From assembly GCA_008921705.1 (NCBI GenBank), contig VFFE01008914.1, positions 1,391,200-1,455,199 on the forward strand: 64,000 nucleotides of DNA. The letters run 5' to 3'. Within the stretch, counting starts at the first letter, position 1; each line of letters begins with the position of its first letter. The notes beneath the pieces were generated by a model. That model was given only the letters and a program-made list of their open reading frames with translations. It was not told the DNA's origin and ran no database searches. The position numbers and the translations under genes are program-made. This DNA comes from Burhinus oedicnemus (Eukaryota > Chordata > Aves > Charadriiformes > Burhinidae). This document shows, piece by piece, positions 35,201-45,479 of this stretch.

Positions 35201-37722
35201 CCAAACCAAAGTATCCTGTAAGCAGGAGGGACAAAACTACAGTTAGAGTCTGGAAAATTAACCGAGAAGAAGATTATATCTTTTTTTTTTTGTGCCAGAA
35301 ATGTTTACATTATTATTTTATGTCACTGAAAACTTGCATATAACTTGTGACAGAACTTAAGATGGGTTTTGCTCCTCATTTTTTCACGCCCTGAAAAGCA
35401 CAGAAACAAAATTTAGAAGTCACAAAACACATAAAATAGAAAACTGTCTTTCAGGACAAAGAATGAAATTTCCAATAAGAATATAATGCAACCATTTAAT
35501 TAAATACAAAGTACAGTAGATCAAAGATCAAGTATTAATTTAGAAGTCTAAGTTGGTGAATGCCTTGTTATGATATTTGAAATTATTAATAAAAAGAAAA
35601 AAACAAAGAAAAGAGAAGGTGCTCATGAGAAATGAAAATTGATCAGAGGCAGAAGATTGTTATTGTCTATGAGGAAGAAAGGAAAAAAATACATTAAAAT
35701 GTAGACTTAATTTTTATGGAAAATATGTTCACTAATAATTTTTAAACTGTTACCTGTCTAATTGTAAAGGTCAATTTCTTTCTTTGGACAGATGCTTAAA
35801 ATACAGATAGTGATCGAGTATGTATGTGTGCCATGTCTGGTACGAAAAAAATACCAAAAGTAGTCAATAAATTCCTTGAGTTATCTTTAAGATACAATGG
35901 AATAACAAGGTTGGCAAATATTTGGTTAGGTTATTTCTCCAAGAAATACATTTCCAGAATTTCATTTTTCATTTCATGTATAGGATCCACATGAGAAACC
36001 ATGTGGCTTACTTTGGTATTAGTAAAGGACTCCCCTTTACAAACAATGCTGTCCAACACAGAGGTGAGGAAACGGCAACCCGTGCTCTGACAGATAAAAT
36101 GTATGTCTATATTATTATTTTGGGCTGGATTGCCAGTGTACTTATGGAGCAAATTTTCCAGTAATTCCTACATAGTATGCCTTGCTTCACTTTGTAGGAA
36201 AATCTCGGAGCACATGAACTGGATTCTTCTTAGATGAAACAAAACCAAAGTTTCGAAAGGGGCCTGGGGTAACCTCTGAAACATGTAGTATGGATGTCAG
36301 GGTCTCAATGATGTTTCACACTACAAACCTACTCCTGTAGTTCTTGCTAAACAGAGGGAGCAGAAGCCAATCTGCACTGTAGATTTATACTATGAAGATT
36401 TAAGCTTGCACGCAGACCAAGTGGGAAGCCTCATGGAAAATAAAGTTAGATAATAATGGTAGAAACGCAGCAGAATTATTTAGGATGCAATGTAAAAGAC
36501 AAGCTTCACCTCTCCTTTGTAACTAACTGAAAAAGGGAATGCTTTTATGGTAACTTTAATCAGTGTTGCCCCATCTTCACTAGCTCTGGCTCTATATTCT
36601 GTACAGGTTTTTTGATTTCTACACACTCTTTCCTGGTAGCATCTTTTCTGACTCTCTACCGGCTTCTGCAGCAAAGGGTAAAGGTCTCATTATTAGATGT
36701 TCCTCATGCTTACTTATCCAGTGACAAGCTGGTGCGTACTTCTAAATATCCATGAGAGAAATTGTCTACTTCTTGCTATATAGCTGTTTTTCAGTAGTTA
36801 AAAATGTTTGTTATTTTAATACAAACACATACACACATATGAATCTTTAAATTGGTTTTACAGACAGCAGATTGGATTAAAAAAATCTGTAAAAGTTGCT
36901 GGGGAAAACCAAACCAAGAAGATCTTTTTTTTAATTATTTTTTTTTTACAAGTTAATTTTCTTGTCAGAAAATCCGTACATTCTAGTGTTTGGTCCTGTC
37001 CCTTGGCATAGATTTTTTATGAGGAGAAAAATCTTCCCACCAACTCTACTGCTGAGAGAGATCCTGGTTTGGTAAATATCTATATTCAGAAAAGCATCCA
37101 GGTAACTTCACACATCTGCAAAAATTAGGCCGTATTTATAACTTGGTTTTGTCATTAATGAACTCATTTAATAGGGTTAGGTCTTCAAGTCAGACAAACC
37201 GTATTACAATATGTTCCTAATAACTCCATACATTTATGGAGCTTCATAAATTGTTTTTAAGCAAAGTGGGCCTGAATAATTCAAACATTGCCATGAACAT
37301 TACTGTTGGCAAGATCAGTAAAAGCACCTCTCTTAAACAAATGGTCAGCAGAAACCAAATTTGTTGCAATTTGTGTTGATCTGAGAATAAAAGAAAAATG
37401 GATTGCAGCTGTTCAGCAGATGTGTCTCTAATATAAGGTGCAGCGAGAATAAATTCCTCTTTGGTGTATGGAAGCAGCCCACCAATATTCCTTCATTTCA
37501 GTCTGTATAGGCTTGAATTCATGTGAAAATCATCCCAGTGAACTTGATAAGAGAGTATGAGTCTTAATTTAAAAATTTATAAATAATATGAATGCTTTAG
37601 TTTCAGTTATAGAATCTCCCCTGTTTGATTGTCCCATATGGCTTTGCAATAGTGATTTATTTTCATTACACATTTTTGACCTAAGAATAACCTCTGTCAT
37701 AAATCATAGCCTTTCTGAGTAT
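32255..37722. other. Unique non-coding sequence
   Basis: About 5.5 kb with no gene recognised. The block at 33240-33780 is GC-richer and open on both strands (139 codons minus, 121 codons plus). Neither frame has a domain signature, and the two overlap almost fully, which argues for composition rather than coding. Bases 35280-35760 and 36900-36960 are strongly AT-rich, with T-runs. Confidence 0.5.
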
Positions 37723-37800
37723 ATGGAGGCCAAGGAAGCTGGCTTGCTCAAAGTCATACATCTGGTGAGTGGCAGGAAAAAAATTCTTACTTGTCCATCA
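37723..37800 (+). mobile_element. Probable MIR/CORE-SINE fragment
   Basis: The stretch GAGGCCAAGGAAGCTGGCTT, then GCTCAAAGTCATACATCTGG and TGAGTGGCAGG, parallels the conserved core of MIR-type SINEs (GAGGC, CTTGCCCAAGGTCACACAGC, TAGTAAGTGGCAG). Divergence is high, as expected for a family that spread before birds arose. No A-box or B-box part could be identified, and the borders are approximate. Confidence 0.5.
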
Positions 37801-37899
37801 TGTGCTTTAAATAACATTAAATAATGCTTCTCTTAATGTGTAGGGGTCAACAACAAGGGAGTCAGTGATGTACCCATAGAGCCACATCTGTAAGCAAGT

Positions 37900-37940
37900 C
37901 CTTAGCCAAGCAGACATCCTTAGCCAAGCAGACATCCTTA
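37900..37940. repeat. 18-bp tandem duplication
   Basis: CCTTAGCCAAGCAGACAT occurs at 37900-37917 and 37918-37935 without mismatch, followed by CCTTA, the start of a third copy. Identity indicates a recent slippage event. Confidence 0.98.
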
Positions 37941-39079
37941 AAGAGATGCTTGAGTTACTTGTATGGTCAAAGAAGTGCATGCTTTCAAAACCCTCCAGAG
38001 GGAGATCCTATCTGTACATGATAGCTGTCTAAACTCACCAGTACCACAGCCACCAGCAGTACCACAAGCTGCACAGTGGCAAACTCTTTTAATAGTTACT
38101 CTAGTTGGCCAGGTTTTCTTGACAGCTTAAAAACAAATCTTGGCTTCATAGCGTAGAAAGAACTATCATTTCCTCACACCATGCATACAACTAGAGATTA
38201 ATATTCTCTCTGACAAGAGAAGTACTAGGCACACTGTTTTCCCCCACCCCACTTTTTGCTACTAACACAATTGATGTCAGATGTGCTGTAGCTGGCTATA
38301 GGAGGAATATCAGAGAAAATTGCATGAAAACTTTTTATTTCCCTGAACTACCCAGTTTTGGAATTGACTTCTCCTTTGGTGTCAAAAGTCTGTATTTGCT
38401 GAATTGTGTATGTCTTCTAGCTGATAGAACACAGAGGAGGAAGGCATAAAATTTGTAGGGCTTTGACTGAAATACAAATTTTAATGTGAGGATATTAAAT
38501 GTAGAGGGGTTTTTCTTCTCTTTTTTTTTTTTCAGCAGCACTGACTATGGTATGCTGTACGGTGAAGGAAAAGAAGTTTTCTTCTAGTTTAGTTTTGTGT
38601 AGGTGTATGTAGGGCTTTGTTTTTCATTCTTTGACAAGAAACTCTGTTTCACCAGGTAGCCATCATTTCAGTGCTTTAGGTTTAAATTCAAATATTTACA
38701 TAGTTAATGTGACATAGAAGCAGTGTTAAAAACCCTAAACACTAAGTAAATCAGTGTTGTTTTCTGAAAGACTTGAAACTGAAATTTTGATGAAGAAGTT
38801 CCTTCTAAAAGTGTCCTGATCAGCTTCTGATACATAACACATTTAATAGGTAAAATGTTCCAATTTGTCCACATGCAAATACATCAATTCTGAGTGGATA
38901 TCTCTCCTCAGAAGTCATCAAAGCTTTTGGCTCTGATCCTACGAAATCTTTCCACTCTTTCTTTCCACTGTTTCTTTCATCCTATGATGTCATGTTTCCT
39001 GTTAGACTTTTCCTTACTTGTTAGTAATTTCTGGGGGCAACATTGGTGGCAGACAAGAGTCCTGAGTTCGGTGCCACAG
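37941..39079. other. Unique non-coding sequence
   Basis: No gene or repeat recognised. A T-run lies at about 38520-38532. The 95-codon plus-strand frame at 38894-39181 runs into the neighbouring CR1 copy and is not a gene. Confidence 0.55.
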
Positions 39080-39381
39080 CATAGAATCATAGAATCATAT
39101 AGGTTGAAAGAGACCTTTAAGGTCATCGAGTCCAACCATAAGCCTAACACAGCAAAACCACCACTTCTACCCATCTTTTAAATACCTTCAGGGATGGTAA
39201 TTCCACCACTTCCCTGGGCAGCCTGTTCCAAAGGTTGATAACCCTTTCAGTGAAGAAATTTTTCCTAATATCCAATCTAAACCTCCCCTGGCACAACTTG
39301 AGGCCATTTCCTCTCGTCCTATCGCTTCTTACTTGGGAGAAGAGATCGACCCCCACCGCTTTACAACCTCCTTTCAGGTAG
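39080..39381 (-). mobile_element. CR1 LINE 3' end
   Basis: The plus strand opens with CATAGAATCATAGAATCATA (inverse octamers), followed by the CR1 3' UTR. The minus-strand frame at 39144-39356 gives [28 protein letters not shown] and [17 protein letters not shown], the ORF2 C-terminus. It is close in wording to the copy at 14103-14440 and is truncated at about the same place (CTCCTTTCAGGTAG). No intact ORF. Confidence 0.95.
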
Positions 39382-39604
39382 CATTCTTCACTGTTCTGCT
39401 ACTAGACCTCTGACACAATCTGTACAGCCCAGTTTTCCATGTCTGGACATCCTGGCATTTGCAACATGCACTGTGCTGTGCCATTCCCCGGTTGCAATGC
39501 TAAGGAGTCTGGGAGCGCCTTCAGGGATTCTCTGAATTACCCACTTCTGGCTGTGTCTCTTCCTTTATTGGCACTCTTGGTCCGTCTTTCTACAAAACCT
39601 AGAA

Positions 39605-39760
39605 ATAGAGTAGAGTAGAGTAGAATAGAATAGAATAGAATAGAATAGAATAGAATAGAATAGAATAGAATAGAATAGAACAGAACAGAACAGAACAGAA
39701 CAGAACAGTATACTGAAGAATACTGAAGAATACTGAAGAACAGAATACTGAAAAATAGAA
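39605..39760. repeat. Layered TAGAR/CAGAA pentanucleotide array
   Basis: Ordered blocks run left to right: three TAGAG units, twelve TAGAA units (39621-39680), five CAGAA units (39681-39705), then three perfect 10-base TACTGAAGAA units (39711-39740) and a decayed remainder. Each block differs from its neighbour by a small change, so the array records successive changes of repeat unit. The pentamer keeps several frames open on the minus strand, giving false proteins rich in Phe, Tyr, Ser and Leu. Confidence 0.97.
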
Positions 39761-40374
39761 TACACCTAACTGGGTGTGTTATGTGACCATTTCGTGTGTG
39801 GGTGGACACTGATGCTGACTCCCTAAGGGGAGCCCAGCAGCATAGTGCTTCCAGAGCAGAAATCCTGCTGCATAGTCATCCTCTTCCTACAAAAGGATTT
39901 TTACAAAGTTATCTCAGACTTCAACCTCATCTTCATTTCTGGGGACGACTGGGCGTGGGCTCAGTACAGAACAATTCCTGTCTAGGCGTATCTGACTTAA
40001 ATATTGCAAGTAAATGTCACCATTGAAAAGGACACCACCATACTAAGGTGAGAATTTGGTTTTCAGAATAATCAGAGCGTTACTTCCCTGATGCCTGGAG
40101 TCGTTTGAAATCGGACACCTCCAGAACAAAGAGATGATTTTGGGCCGTATTCAACACTTTGGAAATAAAATGTGCAACACTACTGTGTGCCTTGCCTCGA
40201 GATGCAGCGCTGGTACTGAAGAGAAGGTGTGACTTCTCAAAGTCACCCTGCCATGCACACACAGAGAACAGACAGGCACCCCCAACTCTCTTGCCCAGAG
40301 TGGCTTCTCTGGAAGAAAACATTGAAGGTACTGGGGCTAGAAAAGCAGATTATGTCTCCCCAGAAAATGAAATC
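39761..40374. other. Unique non-coding sequence
   Basis: No gene recognised. A 141-codon plus-strand frame at 40159-40584 begins here and runs through the adjacent inverted repeat. It has no known domain and its second half is translated low-complexity sequence. Confidence 0.5.
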
Positions 40375-40564
40375 TGTGTATTTCGGAAGAAAGAACAAAT
40401 CCCACTTCTCCATCACAACTTTTACCATTTATATGTGTGTGGTATACATATGATATATGTATACATAAAAAGTATATTTATATTTTTTATATATGTGTGT
40501 GTGTTCACATATGGTAAAAGTAATGATGGAGAAGTGGGATTTATTCTTTCTTCCCAAATAGACA
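40375..40564. repeat. Long inverted repeat, 54-nt arms
   Basis: The left arm 40375-40428 and the right arm 40511-40564 are reverse complements at 49 of 54 positions, including an unbroken core AAATCCCACTTCTCCATCA. The 82-nt spacer is AT-rich and contains its own perfect palindrome at 40442-40464 (GTATACATAT, GAT, ATATGTATAC). As RNA or single-stranded DNA this would fold into a long, nearly perfect hairpin with gap-free arms. The word ATATGGTAAAA that opens the right arm recurs at 40576-40586. The sequence matches no family I recognise. Options are a fold-back inverted duplication, a small non-autonomous element, or a hairpin RNA source. Confidence 0.96.
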
Positions 40565-41592
40565 AAGATATAGATATATGGTAAAATAAAATAATTCTAA
40601 AATGTTTGCTGACTGGAAAGAAGAAGGAGAGAGAGAAATAATTTATCTTCTATACATGCTGTATAATACTGGGAGGTACTCAGATTGGAGTGATAGGGGC
40701 TGTATAAGAAGTGACATCAATAAATAAATTATAGTTTCACATAAAATGATGGGAATTTGGAATACATTGTTAAAGTAGTTTGGGAATCACTGAACAATTT
40801 CAGTGAGTTGCTTTACGTTCAGCCACTAGAGCCATCTGTCAGTTGAACGACAGCTCTTCTGGTAAACATAAACTACGTTGTTAATGTAAATGTATGTGCT
40901 AACAGCGAAAGTAAATGTCTTCAACAGAAGCAGATTATATTCCCTATCCATTCATATCACTCATGGCCCTATTATCATTGCAGAGCAAAAGCACCTATCA
41001 TGTTTTAATACTTACCTGGCAGTATTCCTTATTTATGTAATTGCTTAACATCACTTGGGTCTTTCAGAACAAAGTAAATGATGTCATGTTTAAGATGAGA
41101 ATATCTTCAAATTCATAACCTACCGAAACTTTTCCTCCTTGTTGAAAAAATGGATGCATGAGCTTATCCTGAAACATAAAGTATGGAGATAATCCATAAT
41201 TTAAAATATCATATGTGATATAAAATATCATATATTTTGTAGTCTTATTCTATTCATTAGGCTGTTTAACTTTTTCACTTACCTTTAGTAGTACCAATAT
41301 CAGCTCAATGTACTTAGTCAGTCCTTGAGTTCCAGGTTCTTATGGATATTTATAATTATTAATAAATTTTTGTAGTAAAATTAATTTCATAAATTATATT
41401 TGATCATCGCCTTTCTAGACTACTAGTTTCAAAACAATTTGTAATTTTACAAAACCCCTAGTAATAAATCTTTAAAAGTGTATTGAAAACAATTGTAATT
41501 TCATCAGTATTTCACAAACTATATTCATCTGTGCTTTTGTCACTGTTTGTTCATACTGCTGTGTGATCAGTCACTGGTAACATGCTTGTTTT
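40565..41592. other. AT-rich unique sequence
   Basis: No gene seen. A small imperfect tandem repeat of 19 bases starts at 41202 (TAAAATATCATATGTGATA) and is repeated in part from 41221. Confidence 0.55.
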
Positions 41593-42158
41593 ACAGAATC
41601 ACAGAATCACAGTGGTTGGAAGCGACCTCTAGAGATCATCTAGTCCAACCCCACTACCAGAGCAGGATCACCTAGAGCAGATTGCACAGGATGGCATCCA
41701 GGCAGGTTTTGAATGTCTCCAGATTTGGAGACTCCACCAGCTCTCCAGGCAGCCTGTTCCAGTGCTCTGCCACCCTCAAAGCAAAGAAGGTCCTCCTGAT
41801 GTTTAGATGGAACTTCCTATGTTCCAGTTTGTGCCCATTACCTCTTGTCCTATCACTGGGCACCACTGCAAAAAGACTGGTCCCATCCTCCCAGAACCCT
41901 CCCTTTAAGTATTTGTAAGCATTGATGAGATCCCCCCTCAGCCTTCTCTTCTCCAGACTAAAAAGACCCAAATCCCTCAGCCTTTCCTCAGAAGAAAGAT
42001 GTTCCAGCCCCCTAATCATCTTTGTAGCCCTCTGCTGTACCCTCTCCAGCAGTTCCCTGTCCTTCTTGAACTGGGGAGCCCAGAACTGGACACAGGACTC
42101 CAGGTGTGGCCTCACCAGGGCAGAGTAGAGGGGAAGGATAACCTCCTATGACCTCTCA
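41593..42158 (-). mobile_element. CR1 LINE 3' end, well preserved
   Basis: The plus strand starts with inverse octamers of the ATTCTGTG type (CAGAATCACAGAATCACAG), then TGGTTGGAAGCGACC and a 3' UTR. The remainder is ORF2 C-terminal coding on the minus strand. Similarity fades after GGATAACCTCC near 42150. The uninterrupted coding frame and the low number of odd substitutions suggest this is the youngest CR1 copy in the window. It belongs to a different subfamily from the copies at 14103 and 39080, as shown by the different tail octamer. Confidence 0.96.
41672..42115 (-). pseudogene. CR1 ORF2 C-terminal fragment, uninterrupted
   Basis: This 147-codon frame begins at an internal Met ([19 protein letters not shown]) and runs to the natural ORF2 stop, just before the 3' UTR. 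It contains the conserved [19 protein letters not shown] stretch, [32 protein letters not shown] and [20 protein letters not shown]. It lies downstream of the reverse transcriptase palm, so no catalytic residues are present. The element is cut off at the 5' side, leaving no promoter or endonuclease, so the frame is a fossil despite being open. Confidence 0.93.
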
Positions 42159-45100
42159 GGTGAAAGACCATTATGCTGATAATAAACAAAACCAAAGACT
42201 GGTAAGTATAACTCTTCTAAAAAGAGAGAAGGAATTTGTATCATAAAATAAGAGTGGCAAGGTTACAGATGGTATTGGGTATTTAAAATAATAATCTTAA
42301 TTTGTCAGATCTTTCTTCAAAACTGGCAAAATAATCCCCTATGACCACTTCTTATTGCCATTTGGTAGGTTTCCAGGGTTTAATTGATAGTAATTTAGAA
42401 ACCCCCTTTATTTGAAATCAGATGTCCATCATAACCTTGTTCAAAGCCTATTTGATGAATTTAAGGAAAATGGTAAAACGATCCTAAAGTACTGCGCAAT
42501 TGTAACGAGGAGTTACCTGCATGTCGGTGACCGAGCGTGACTGATGCCGAGTACATGTTGAATTCCAGGGATCTATGTATGCAATATCAAATGGTGAGTT
42601 AGTATTTGTTACCTACCTGACATCAATCCCAGTACCTCCCAAGGTGCTCTACAGCTTAATACCCTGTACATTAAGGTTCAGATTCTCAAGGGAAAATGAG
42701 GTACTCATATGCCTTTTCAAGTGGGAAAACCCTGGCAGCAATGACACTCGGGCTTCATCCTAAAAGCACAGAACAATGAAATTTCTGTAGCTGGATGTGT
42801 ATATCTGCCTAAGTCTCAGCACTGTTATGCTGTATTGGTCCTCTTCTTTTAGCATCTTATTTAGGCCCTTCTGGGAGTCCTAAAACAAGAGCTTGCTTGC
42901 ATGAAGAATAGACAGCTAAGCCTCTACCCCCTCTGCAGACACATACAGGAGGATGAATTTTTTCTACCTTTTCCCCTCATAGCTTCGTAGTTAGGATAGT
43001 CTTGTAGGATGCAGGCTGTCTTGTTGCAGAGGATGCTGTTGTGTCAGAAAGCAGATGAAGACGGAGGTGCAGACGAGTGTTTAGGAAACTCGGGTAGAAG
43101 GCAGTACTGGTTTCCTCTCTGTGTGAAGGAGTGTTTGTTTTATACGAAGTGAAACAGCTTAACAAGAAGATCGAGAGCTTCCAGCCTCAGAATAACTGCT
43201 GTTTGCTGATGAAGGCACTCTTCATGCAGGTAGGAGGCATGGTTTACTGTCTCTTGGGCAGAGATGGAGGGAACTTAATGCAGTGCCGTTAATGTTCCAG
43301 TCACTCAGGAGCTGGTCCCAAAGGATATCAAGGCATTCAGGTATTTGATTCAAAGATAATACCTACAAGAGGAGAAGAGACATTACCAAGGACTAAGACT
43401 TTCCGGTTTTCTGATAAATGGGGTTGAAATCATTACCTACAGAAGAAGCTGCTGGGTTAAAGCTCATGGATGATGGGAAATGTCAGTCTTCCTAAATCCA
43501 CAGTTATTCTGGAATTTAATGCTGACGTCCTTTTTGAATTTTCCCTCTTTTAAGAGACATATTGGATTTGAGAATGTGGTTTGGGCACATCTTCTTCTCT
43601 GCGTTCAACTCACTGACATTTTTAATACGTCTTAAAATTCACTCTGAAGAAAAATTCTTTCTCAGAAAATATAGCCCAGTTACCTGTTCTAGTTCACCTT
43701 CTTTTGCTTTATTTTCCATGAAGCAGGGCTGTAACTTTGGTTAGCCTTACACCTTGTTTTCTCCAGGACCACGTCACTTTACAGTAGGTAGACCAAAACT
43801 GAAGAAGGGAACCATGGGAAACTCCAATTTGTTCTTTATTTATAAACTTGACATTACACATCATACAAAATTAAAATCTTCAGCTTGTTCTTGCCCCAGT
43901 TATTTTAAGAACAGTCTCTTCAGAGCTTTAACAGCCCTTTGCCATAGATGGCACAAATGTGTGCACTTTCCAGCTGCTGAAATACGTTCATTTTTGGCAG
44001 TGGCCTTCATTTTATTTATCAGCTCATTCAAATAGAGAGGAAGTCACCACCTCTAGCTGGCTGAGTTTCAGAGGACGCACTGTGTGCCGCACTGTTTCAC
44101 ATCTGAGGTATGGCTGTAGCAGACATGGGAGGTCCAGGCTGGGGTGGAAGCAGATCTGAAACACCCTAAGGCACAGTCTTGTGTTTAACTGTCCAGTCAT
44201 TCTCCAACTTTGTGTTTACTATGGTTAAGTCTTGGGCAGCCCTAGTTCAGGCAATGGGAGGTGTCACCTCCAGAGGAAGCAAAGACTAAAGATGGAACTA
44301 CTGGAAGAATATTTGACTCTGGTAGGAGAGTGGTTTCCCATTTTATAATTTAAAAAGTGCTAACTCAGCAAACTGCTATAATTTAGTTTCTACTAAATTG
44401 ACCTTCCTTTTGGACTTTGCCAGAAGGCTTGATTCATTAAATCTCATTGAGTTATTAGAGATATTTGATTGGAAATTACTATAGGAGTACAAAGTATCCA
44501 TGGCAGGCTGAATCATAACTTCAAAAGTGAACCCTAGTAACTCAGAAGAGGTGAAGTTGACTCTGATTTCAGCTCAGCTCTGCTGATCCATAAGTGTGTA
44601 TGTTAAACTTCTGTGTTGGAGGGACTAGAAATACCCTGTAAGAAATTTTCCTGTTTAAATCTGAGGATATTTTTGATGCCTAAATCATTTTCTGTTCCTG
44701 CTTAAAGTAGTTTACCATAACCTGAGCAGAATGCCTTGTACTTTCTTCAGTCGTTCGACTCAAAGATTGCTCTAGAAAAATGACTCCTTTTAAGCTTTCG
44801 TAATCATTTACTGCAGCACCTCACTTAAAAATATCTAACCATTCTATTATATCATTGCATGAGACTCTGCGCTCTTATTAAATCAAGTGTGTCATCTTGT
44901 GCTGCTGCCACCTTAGAGAAACAGGAGACAGTGCTCTGGAATTGTCAAGGGACATGAGAATGTGGCCCTTATATTTTATACAGGATGTTAAATGATTAAT
45001 ATTTGTAAATTAATGCATTTAAATTATATGTGCATGAGACACTCCAAGCCTTGCAAATTTATCCGAGAGACTCATTTGAAAAAAATGCACCTGACAACTT

Positions 45101-45479
45101 CTCTTTTCCTGTTGGGGTCTATTTGGGCTGGTCGAGTGAAAAAGAAACAGTGCCATGTAAAAATTATAATACACAAGATATAGTGTATTTCCGGGCAATT
45201 ATAACGTGCCTAGGAAGGTGTTGCAAGGCATAAGGCTGAAAGGCCAAATGACTTTACCCACTTGAGAAATGCAATAATTCCCTAGAAATGCACCGCCTGG
45301 AGTATATTATTACTGTTATGAAATAAAATTCATGAATAGAAAGAAGGAAAGTGGTGAGGAGGGGGACAGGCCTATCCATGCATGTACTGGCTAGTATTAA
45401 AGTGGGTATGACATCAGTCACAGCCAATCAAACAGGTTCAGTAATGTCCAAAGTACTACAGACATCTCATAATTAAGTA
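42159..45479. other. Unique non-coding sequence
   Basis: About 3.3 kb without a recognised gene. A small CpG-containing block lies at 42490-42555 (GCGCAATTGTAACGAGG, CGGTGACCGAGCGTGAC). Frames stay below 95 codons and have no domain. Confidence 0.55.

Noticed and set aside
39537..39809. 90-codon minus-strand frame rich in Phe, Tyr, Ser, Leu and Val
   Set aside because: It is a translation of the pentanucleotide array, which keeps several frames open at once.
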